Below, piece after piece: positions 1 to 8,762 of a stretch of 64,000 nt of DNA. The notes under the pieces are model-generated. The model was not told the DNA's origin, made no database searches, and was given only the letters and a program-made list of their open reading frames with translations. The first letter of the stretch is position 1, and each line of letters starts with the position of its first letter. The position numbers and the translations under genes were made by a program. Origin of the DNA: Phialophora verrucosa (lineage: Eukaryota > Ascomycota > Eurotiomycetes > Chaetothyriales > Herpotrichiellaceae); assembly GCA_002099365.1 (NCBI GenBank), contig MSED01000001.1:1178001-1242000 (forward strand). Direction: 5' to 3'.

Positions 1-1179
1 GTGACCTACGGTACGAATAAAGTGAGGTTGGCGATAATTAGCTGAATTAGCTGACGCCGGCAGGCTAGGCAGGATTGGGCCTCGCACGGCTCGCTGGGCT
101 AGCGTGAACTCCCGGACCGCGGTCGCTTGGTCGGCTGCCTTTTCCCATGACCGCGCAGTCCAGCACCCAGAGCCATTCTTGCACAGCACCGTTTCGCAGA
201 CCGAAGGTTTGGGCGAAGAAGGTTGAATATAAGCTCGAGATCACATATGCAAACTAAGGTCCGGGGCCAGTTCATTGGAGATGCGCATGCATAGCCGGGC
301 CAGTGGACGTCGCTGAGCTGGCCAGCGCAGAGTGGCTGCCCAGCGAGCCCAGACTCCAGAGTGGGGGATTCGGGGAGTTTGAGGGCCGCTTAGCGAGATT
401 GGGTCGCCAAGAGCCTCGCTGCCCACAAACGGCGCCACGTGACGAGTGATGAATTACGAGTACTCGTCCTCGCACGTGAGAGCACGTGACGGGACACACT
501 GCTTTTCCATCTAACGTGCTTGCCCCTCCCATTGGCCAAGCGCCGCCTCCCACCTCATTTCCGCTGGCCACGCGATTGATCACTCTCTCAACCTTTCATA
601 CACCAACCGCGTCTTCATCATCTACGAAGCCTGTAGTCCCTTTCAACCTTCCATTGGCCATATGCACAAGGCGTCTATCACGCGGTTTTGCCTCGGCTCA
701 TTAACTCTATCGGGACATTGCTGGCCGCCGCCGGTCGCCATGTCGCCAAATGTGGCACACCTACTGCCCGGCTTCGAGATTACATCTCCATCTTTGGCTC
801 TGCCTCCTCGCCTTCTATGGCGTGTATCCCGTGCACGATTGCTGTGTACCTGCATTAGCTTCGGCCGCGATCCTGGGGGAAGATGCTGTGGGTGAAATCC
901 AATCTGGATTTGTATCTCATCTCCATTCTCCATGTGGCAGCGAGATCATGATGCTCTTTATGAATCAGCTGCCGCCCCCTTGGTTTCGATTCCATGCTGG
1001 GCTCGACGTGGTCTGAGTCCCCTTCCTGCTCGCCTTCGGTATCTGTCCTTGCATTTCATTGCTCTGCGAACTGCAAGAGCTGTTCCTTCTTTTGCTCAGT
1101 CTGTTATATTTTCACCCAAGGCTTCCACTCGTTATCTGTACAGCTTTGCTTTCCAGGTCCAGTCTGATTCCAGGCCAAA
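1..1179. other. Intergenic region upstream of the lipase
   Basis: No convincing reading frame is seen. The stretch holds three CACGTG motifs and a palindrome near 436-488 (listed separately) and ATTGG (inverted CCAAT) motifs near 273, 530 and 650. The last 250 bases before the lipase start are pyrimidine-rich, as expected for a fungal promoter and leader. Confidence 0.5.
436..488. promoter_or_regulatory. Cluster of three CACGTG E-boxes with a 12-bp palindrome
   Basis: CACGTG occurs at 436-441, 473-478 and 483-488. Between them lies the perfect palindrome ACGAGTACTCGT at 456-467. CACGTG is the known core site of bHLH factors such as Cbf1 and Pho4-type proteins. That they act here is inference; the target could be the lipase 700 bp downstream or a gene beyond the left edge. 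Confidence 0.4.
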
Positions 1180-2298
1180 ATGCTTTCTCAACTCTATTCT
1201 TTATCTCTGCTCTCAGTCTTTCTCACCTTCGTTCATGCCGCGCCACTCGCGCTCGACAAAAGAGGTACCTATTAAGCCCTACAGTGGCCGTAACCTCGAG
1301 ACTGACGTCTCCTTAGCAGCGATTTCCCAAGACTTACTCAACGAGTTGTCGTTCTTCGAGCAGTACTCTGCAGCCGCATACTGCCCAGAAAACAACGTCG
1401 CCACTTCCATCGCAAACATCACCTGTGATGCCGACAACTGTCCTCTCGTTCAGTCGGCCGGTGCAGAGTCTATTCTCGAATTCCAGAAGTAATTCCCCAC
1501 CCAACCTTGCTCAGGCGGCATTCGAATGCCAATTGAAACACGACCGTGCTAATTGATCTGGGACGCACAGCGAAGGGCTAGCAGACTCGACCGGCTTCGT
1601 GGCCCTCGACCACACAAATCAGGTAATCGTAATGTCATTCCGCGGCACCACGTCCTTCTCCAACATCCTCGCGGACATCAACTTGATCATGGTCCCCTGG
1701 GACCTCTGCACACTATGCACAGCCCATTCCGGCTTTCTCGACTCCTGGACGAGTGTAAAACCACAAATCCAGGGGGCTCTTGCCAGCGCAAGAAAGAGCT
1801 TTCCCACATATAAGATTGTGGCCACCGGACACAGTCTCGGCGGGGCGATTGCCACGCTCGCGGCCGCAGATCTGAGGGAGAACTCGGGCTACGACGTTTC
1901 TCTGGTACGTTGTTCAGCTCAGCCAGCTCAGCTCAAATCACGGCGCGTTTTCTGACAGCGTCTGCTCGCAGTACACCTACGGCTCGCCGATGGTGGGCAA
2001 CTATGTTCTTGCGACGTTCATCACCAACCAATCGTCGAACAACTACCGCGTCACCCACGCACAGGACCTCATCCCCAAACTTCCTGGCTATCCCATTTTC
2101 GCGCACGTGTCACCCGAATACTGGATCACATCGCCCACGAACGCGGCCGTCGCGCCGAATGATGTCCAAATGAGCAGCGGCGTGATCGATCTCAAGGGCA
2201 ATCAGGGCCAGTTGGACAGTAGTATCACCGACCATGGCTGGTACTTCAACAGCATCGCGGCGTGTTCGCCAGGGCTGGGAAGTGAGCTGGTGAGGTGA
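1180..2298 (+). CDS. Secreted class-3 lipase / feruloyl esterase-like
   Basis: Four exons are inferred: 1180-1264, 1317-1488, 1571-1904 and 1972-2298, giving 305 aa; all three introns have GT-AG ends and restore the frame. The product begins with a hydrophobic signal peptide (about residues 1-20) followed by a KR pair that suggests propeptide cleavage. The alpha/beta-hydrolase core shows SFRGTTS near residue 115, the nucleophile elbow GHSLGG with Ser174, Asp229 in AQDLIPKLP and His285 in DHGWYF, which is the complete Ser-Asp-His triad of the fungal lipase class-3 family. It should hydrolyse triacylglycerols or aromatic esters outside the cell; lipase and feruloyl esterase cannot be told apart by eye. 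Length is normal for the family. Confidence 0.9.
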
Positions 2299-3147
2299 CA
2301 TGAAAGACAAGAGCTGGGAAAGGCCCGAGTGAAGAAGTTGCGGGAAGACCAAGGGACACTCTCATGACCCACTGCTGCAAGTGAATAACTTTGAGTGCAG
2401 TCATATTTTGGTAGTACATGACCGCAAGCCGAACAGTTACTTACCTTCTCGGTTACAGTACAGTATTGCTGGCTGTCCGAACTTTGAATCGGGACATAGG
2501 CCATCAGCACAACATGAATCCGAATGAAAGCCGTAGTTTTCTGGGTTTCTCGCCTTTCAATCTCGGTACCGCTCACTGACAAACCACAAAGCAAGAACTG
2601 CAAGACTGATTGACTTCCGCGGGATTCGGATCCGGAAATCGCAGCAAGAATCCGTGTCGTTGCCAATCAGGGATCAGGAAAGCTCACGACGTGGGTCTTA
2701 AAGTTCCTTGCTCGACTGTTCCCCAAGTTACAAGATACGAATCCCCTCTTTTTGGCTCTCTGTCCCGGGCGGAGCCAGCATCACGACAAGACCCCCATTG
2801 ATGGTCTTTCCAACTTCCAGGTCTCCGAGAACGAGCTCGGAAATGTCCTGTAACAGACGGTTTCTTCTTACCCCGCATTATGGATGATGGATCGATGGGA
2901 GGGAGCTTCGCAATCCCTGCCTTCCTCCCCCCTGCTTCTCGAACAGTAAGGGACGTTGCACGCTCGCCTCGTCAAGCGATAGTATATTTCCCCCAGCTGC
3001 CCTACAGTGATTCTTTTTTGAGGTCAATCGAGGTGCTTCGTTGGTTGTGTCGAATCGATTCGGCAGCTCTTTCGTATATTGCCAGGCTGCGCATCCCAAA
3101 AAGTCGAAAGAACCAGAGGAAAAATTTCGGGAGTCGAACACGCAAGC
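2299..3147. other. Intergenic region, lipase to lactonase-like gene
   Basis: No gene is seen. Frames here are short, overlapping and without recognisable motifs. The last few hundred bases probably carry the promoter and leader of the metallo-beta-lactamase gene. Confidence 0.5.
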
Positions 3148-4205
3148 ATGGCATCCTCTAACACAGCGGCCTTGCTCGCGCAGGCTGGCGTGCCCGCATT
3201 CAAATGCCCTCCGGGCACAAAGATGCACATCTTGGATCTTGGCACGTTGCAAGCTGACGAGGGATGGTAAGTCATGGCTGCTTCGCGCCCTCTTCCGAGG
3301 ATGCGAGCGCTGGGCGTGTGTTGCCGAAGGTCAGGATGCAGAGTCACTGACAAGGATGGTGCTGCAGGCTGCTTCGAGGCGGAAACAGCAGCACGCTGAG
3401 CAACAAGAATCCCGAGAACAAGCGGCGAGATCTGATCATCCTCGCTGCTTTGATTGAATATCCTGGCGTTGGGTTGATTCTCTATGAGACCGGCTGTGCT
3501 GAGGATTTGCAAGTCGTACGTTCATCCCTGCCTTCTAATCTCCAGTGGGAACAATTTCAGAGAGGTACATCGACTGGGCGCATACTGACCGAACTCACAC
3601 AGGCCTGGCCCGCGCCATTGACTGACGTCTTTCCTCGCGTCGGCTATAGCGACGAGCAAAAGCTCCCTGCCGCAATAAAAGCCACGGGCAATGACATCAA
3701 AGACGTCAAAGCCGTGGTCATAGGCCACCTGCATCTCGACCACGCCGGTGGTCTAGAGCACTTCATGGGTACCGACGTGCCCATTTACGTGCATGAGGAA
3801 GAATTCAAGCATGCATGCTGGGCCGTTGGGACTGGGGCGGACCTCGGCGTCTACCTCCCTGGGTATATGTCGCTGGACAAGCTGAAGTGGAATACTTTCA
3901 CTGAAGACCACCTTGACCTCTTCCAAGGCATCACGTTGCACCACTCGCCAGGCCACACACCCGGACTGTGCATCATGCAGGTCAACCTCGAGCAGAGCGG
4001 GACGTGGATCTGGACAACGGATCAGTTCCATATTGCGGAGAACTACGAGTTGAGTCATCCGCACGGGTGGCTCGCTCGGGATCACAATGCGTGGATCAAG
4101 AGTTTGAAGATGATTCAGCGGTTTCAGCGGTTGTTTGATGCAAAGTTGGTGTTTGGGCATGACATGGATGTTGCGAAGAAGTATATGGGGAAGGTGCATG
4201 AATGA
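3148..4205 (+). CDS. AttM/AiiA-like metallo-beta-lactamase-fold hydrolase (putative lactonase)
   Basis: Model: 3148-3266, 3368-3515 and 3603-4205, giving 289 aa. The first intron (GTAAGT donor) is required to join the N-terminal piece to GGNSSTLSN. The second, 87 nt, has GT-AG ends but no in-frame stop; it was removed because relatives run directly from ETGCAEDLQV to WPAPLTDVF. The zinc-binding signature HLHLDHAGG, a second histidine region HHSPGHTPG, the bridging Asp region TTDQFH and the late histidine in FGHD are all present. These are the ligands of the quorum-quenching N-acyl homoserine lactonase branch of the superfamily. No signal peptide is visible, so it is probably cytosolic. The true substrate in a fungus is unknown and other lactones are plausible. 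Confidence 0.85.
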
Positions 4206-4810
4206 GGCAGCTGAGGCATGCCGCCTGATGACAACCCTGCGCCTGAAAAAGGCGCCACTGAACACTCAGTCATGTAGCTGGCTTTGGGCTGATTTTACCT
4301 TGTAGTCAGATTCGTTGGTGGCTGTAATGCAGAACCCTCCCCAGTCGTTTGTTGCTTATACTATCATCCGTTGCTTGCCTTTCTGACCGTGCCTGTCTTT
4401 GGCCAGTGCAGACCGTTGGGTACAGATTGTAGTAAGGAATCACGTATGCAATATTCCATGTTGCTGCAGGTGACCCAATCAGGTCGAAGAGGAAATATAC
4501 CAAGGTAGGCTAGTGAAAGTTGCGTCTGCCTCGGGAGCTGGAGTTGATGACTGGGGACGTTCTTCCCATTGTCCGTATGGCAGATTCAGAGTTGCTGAAT
4601 GAATAATTTGCGTCAGTCCAAAGACGGGCCATCATGCTTGCGATTAATGGTGTCCTGCAAAATGTGCAAGGTGCAGGTGTGAGGGGGCTTGAATGCCATA
4701 AATACCGGGCAGAGGAACATTCATGATGGGCGTGGTGCAATCACTGAACGACCTTTTTTGTTTTTGTCAGTGGCAGATCCTGTCTCAGAATATTCGAAAC
4801 AGCTTTGGAA
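4206..4810. other. Intergenic region, lactonase-like to DUF3237 gene
   Basis: About 600 bases with no supported gene. It separates two plus-strand genes and must hold the 3' end of the first and the promoter of the second. Confidence 0.5.
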
Positions 4811-5414
4811 ATGGCACCTAAGCTGGAACTTTGCATGACGGTGCGAGGATACATCGCCGTGGGCGACGACATCCTTCAGATCAAAAACGTCCTCAACGGA
4901 CCACAGAGGATATTCATTCCGGTCACAGGCGGTTTCATCAAGGGCGTGGGTGCGGCGGAAGGGCTTGAGGCTGAGATCAACCCGGCGTCGTCGGATGGAG
5001 TCCTGGTATGTAGAGTTGCTTGTTGCTTCCGGCGGAGAATGACTGCAGCTACAAAAGTGCTAGACAAACCCTTGTTTGTGAGAGCTCACAGTGATATCTC
5101 AGATGAATCCATCCACGAATACCGCGCACCTCAATGTTCGTGTTGGGGCGCGCTCATCTACCGGGGCGGCCATCTTCGTCCAATACCAGGGCATATTGAA
5201 AGTCAATGAAGCAGGGGGGAAAGTGCTTTCGGGAGCACCAGATGCCACATCCACAGAGTATGGAGAGCAGGAATGGTTTATCTCACCACTCATTGAGACG
5301 AGCGACGAACAGTTGAAGTGGATGGAAGAATCGGTGTGGATCGGACAGGGACACTGGGTTGTTGATGGAATGGGGAGTGCAGTTGAGTACCAAGTTTATA
5401 GGATTGTGAATTGA
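4811..5414 (+). CDS. DUF3237 family protein
   Basis: Two exons, 4811-5005 and 5103-5414, separated by a 97-nt phase-0 intron with a GTATGT donor, give 168 aa. The start is the first ATG of the frame, MAPKLELC. The pattern fits the DUF3237/UPF0311 barrel family: a GPQRIFIPVTGGFIKG segment early, an NPASSDGVL segment before the junction, then LNVRVGARSSTGAAIFVQYQG, and a C-terminal QVYRIVN. Family members are small cytosolic proteins of unproven function found in bacteria and fungi. The gene is co-oriented with the lactonase-like gene but 600 bp away, so a link is speculative. Confidence 0.75.
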
Positions 5415-5714
5415 ATTACAGTGACATGGCAATACTGAAAGGTCGTCAACCGCAGAGGCCTTCGGTGGAACTTGTCGGGCGCAGGTAGATTGACAATTAA
5501 CTGAGAAGGATGCGTAGCGGAGCAGAGCGTGTAAGCTTGTCAAACGCGTTATCACCTGATCAGCTGCCGAGTCAATTATTCCTGAGCATCAAAAACATAC
5601 AGTTGAGGTCGTTTCCCGCTGACCCCTGCGTCCGAATTCAATCATCGAAGCACTGCGGACTTCGAAGCGGTCTGCAGCGGTTCGAGGCGGCGTAGCCTTC
5701 GGGCGTGAAAGGCA
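5415..5714. other. Short intergenic region upstream of the rhomboid gene
   Basis: Exactly 300 bases between the DUF3237 stop and the rhomboid start; nothing beyond probable promoter sequence is seen. Confidence 0.5.
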
Positions 5715-7492
5715 ATGAACAATGTTGAAACGGTAGCCCTGCGCATAGCAAGAAATTGCTTCCAGTCTACGACATGTCGACGGTCCGCATTGTCCGTCGC
5801 GCGGCCACGCCTCGTCGACCTGTTCCCCCGCCGCAAGCAGCAGCCTCTTGCCACAGGATTACGTCCTTTCTCGCAGCTCCCCCCATGCCGCTTCAGCCAG
5901 TCTGCAATGGCCCAGAAACTCAAGCCCTATGGATCCGACAAGAAGCCGGAACAGGGACTGAGGTTTCAAGACAAAGACATGAGCGATGACCAGATATCAG
6001 CCATCTTCGGGCGTGGTGCCCCTCCTGCGCCATTTGCGAATCGAATGCTCCGAGTCCTACATGGCCGCCGCACCGACGGCACCCTCGATCTGCCTCTCCC
6101 GAAAGACATCGAGTCGAAGTTGGAGGAATACCCTCACGCAGTCGAGGATGGCCTCCAATACCTGAGACAGGCGTATCCGATCGACGAAGATGAAGCCATC
6201 TTGTACCGTATTGAACGAGAGGAAGACCCTCGCGAAAAGGACCATCCCTCGGTCCTAATGCAGAGGGGGCAAGATCTTGGGCTTTATAAAACACAGTCGG
6301 AGCCTCCGGGGGCTTACTACGGTCCTCAGAGTGGTTACTATCAGGCCGAGCTCAGCGAAAAGGAGCACGATCCATACGGCAAGAGTGAGCTCGACAGGAT
6401 CCGAGCAGAAAACGACGCCAAACGCGCCAAGGAAGAGGAGGAATTACAGGCACAGATCGACGCGGAAATGGCGAAAGCTCAAGAGTTGCACAATGAACGG
6501 AGCAGAGCCATCGCGCAACGACCGGAACAGGGTTTGGAGACGGCCAAAGAGCTGAGACCGCCCAACAGCTTTGAAAGATGGGTGCTCCGGGCGCGTAATC
6601 GAGCTCAGTCGAAGTTAGCTCTCGAATCGCCAGAGATCGCTCACATGTCCACCTTCCGACGTGTTTTCCCATCATTCCTGTTGGCTGCGTCTCTCTGTGT
6701 CGGCTGCTATTTCTTCGCCCAGGCGTGGACACGACCGAAACAGTCGGACCGATTCTTCCCAGACGTGTCCCTGTCCTCCGCCACCATCGGCACCCTGATC
6801 GCCCTCAACGTTGCAGTCTGGATCTTGTGGAAGTTGCCTCCCTATTGGTCGACGCTAAATAAATACTTCTTGTTCGTCCCGGCTTACCCTTACGCTCTCA
6901 GCAATGTGGGGACTCTATTCAGCCATCAAAAGCTCTGGCACTTGAGCATGAACATGTTCGCTCTGGGCATATTCGGGCTTCCTCTCCACGAAGAGATTGG
7001 CAGGGGCAATTTCCTGGCCATCTACTTCGCTTCGGGCTTGATAGGAGGGTTTGCGAGTTTCGCACGCCACGTAGTTCAGGGCAACATGGCAACATCTGTA
7101 TTAGGAGCGAGCGGTTGCGTCTACGGCATCATGTCGGCCTACCTTGCTATCCACATGAAGTAAGACTGCTCCCCCAAGACACTGCCTACGCATGATTTGA
7201 TACTGACATGAATTCTCAAAGTGATCGGTTCTCTCTCTTCTTCGTCCCGGACAAGCACACAGAGACCCTCTCTTTCAGTGGTGGCGCAATCTTCTTCCTC
7301 CTTGCCGCGGGCCAGCTCTTTGGCGTCGTAGCACGCTTGGGCAGGGCCGACTATCTCGACCACTTAGTCGGCATGATGGTCGGTTTTTTCTCTGCTCGAT
7401 GGTGGCAGAACAACGGGCAGAAGAAAGACAGACCAGACAATTCGATAAGGCTTGGATCGTGGTGGAATACTCTGCTCGGCAAGGGTAAGTGA
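5715..7492 (+). CDS. Mitochondrial rhomboid protease (PCP1/PARL-like)
   Basis: Two exons, 5715-7159 and 7222-7492, encode 571 aa; the 62-nt intron splits an Asn codon. Residues 1 to about 65 are Arg-rich and poor in acids, as in a mitochondrial presequence. A long soluble stretch follows (about 70-300) with a charged helical segment near 220-260. Six or more membrane helices fill the C-terminal half. Rhomboid hallmarks are HLSMNMFA (oxyanion/Asn region), GASGCVYG with catalytic Ser466 and DYLDHLVG with catalytic His529. PCP1 processes inner-membrane proteins such as the Mgm1/OPA1 dynamin and cytochrome c peroxidase. The length is well above that of yeast Pcp1 because of the N-terminal insert. 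A GTAAGT sits at the very stop codon, so a further 3' exon cannot be excluded. Confidence 0.88.
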
Positions 7493-8762
7493 GCTCCATG
7501 GTTTTTAAATCAATCTCGTAGGCACCACCGGGCCCGTCGGTCAAAATAGCCGTCTCGAAGAGAGTGGGATGACAAAGTCGCTGGCTGATATACGCTCCAA
7601 AAATCTGTGCGAGTCCCCAATGAAGGTGAAAGGCTCAGGTTCCATATGAAGCAGACCATGCTGCTCAGCAGGTCTTCACCTGGGCCAGGAATCGGCCGTG
7701 CTCTCCGGTCGGTCCAGAAAGCAAGAAGATTCAGTGGTTGTTCTCCGGCTTGGGCACGCCATCTGGAACTCGAAAGGTGTCAGTCTAAGCGAACGCGGAC
7801 ACCATGGCATTTGGCCGAGTCGTTCTCGGGCGCTGGCGTCCTTTTCGCGGCCTGGTTGAGAACGGTCGACTGATGAGGATGGATTTTGGATAGACTCACT
7901 CCACTTCAAAAATTTCTACCGCTAGCTGGCTCTTCCTTCCCCGTAGTCGATTGAGGGTTTGGAATGGCAAGAGAAGGAATAGCGAAGAGCTTAGGCAGTT
8001 GCAGGTCCTACTCGCATCGAGTACAACCTCTTTCGTCACATCTGTATATACCATCGTCTACCGATTGATCACTTTAGCTCATGTTCGGTGAGAAATGGCG
8101 TTTACCAATGATAGAGTGAACTTCTACCAAGAGCATCCTAGTATTGAAACGAATTGACTACCTAGATACCTAGGTAGTATTATCTACATCAACAGCTTCT
8201 CAGTTACTGAAGTGTAGACTCGAACCCACCCTTAGCTCGAATTACACTACGTCTTCCGCCTGGGTGATATGGAGAAGGAAGGGATAAGGTATGAAGATGC
8301 TAAGACAAGGCTATTAAGCGTTAGGTTAGATAGCTGAGAGCGTAAGGCTCCCAGCTTGTAAGGCCGCCAATTGAGGTTGCCTTCACCTTAACACAGATAG
8401 TAAAGAGGGGAAGCCATATTGATAAGAATCGCCCTCCGGCCGTATCGGTCGAGAAGACAATTCATTTCTTTCTGAGCGTTGTTGATATTAATTATGTGAA
8501 TAGAACAAGGTGTTCAGCTACTCCCATTCTCCGTTACCTACTGCGTAACGTGGGTTCCTAATAAGCGAACAGATCTGCTATTCTGCGCACATCGCATGAT
8601 CGTGTATCGGTGTCCTGCTCCCGTCCTACACATCTGATGTCCTCTACCTGCCTAACTGTCGCTGGTATGTTCTAGGGATCTCCCGAGCATTACTCTCTTG
8701 TAATGGAGCTCATCATCGCAGCTTTATGAGGCTTCTTTCAACCCTTTCTTCGCGGCGCCATC
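7493..8762. other. Intergenic region containing an AT-rich repeat-like patch
   Basis: No gene is supported over 1.27 kb. The part from about 8060 to 8700 is listed separately as a possible decayed mobile element; the rest is ordinary spacer. Confidence 0.45.
8060..8700. repeat. Possible decayed transposon remnant
   Basis: This patch looks richer in A+T than its flanks and lacks open frames of any length on either strand. It contains the inverted repeat CTACCTAG / CTAGGTAG at 8158-8177 with a 4-base loop, and several short TAGGTAG/TTAGGTTAGATAG-like words. Such texture is common in repeat relics of ascomycetes. No encoded protein piece was recognised, so the call is tentative. Confidence 0.3.

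Noticed and set aside
8221..8240. tRNA-like GGGTTCGAGTC on the minus strand
   Set aside because: The flanking T stem does not pair and no cloverleaf can be drawn; it lies in the AT-rich repeat-like patch.
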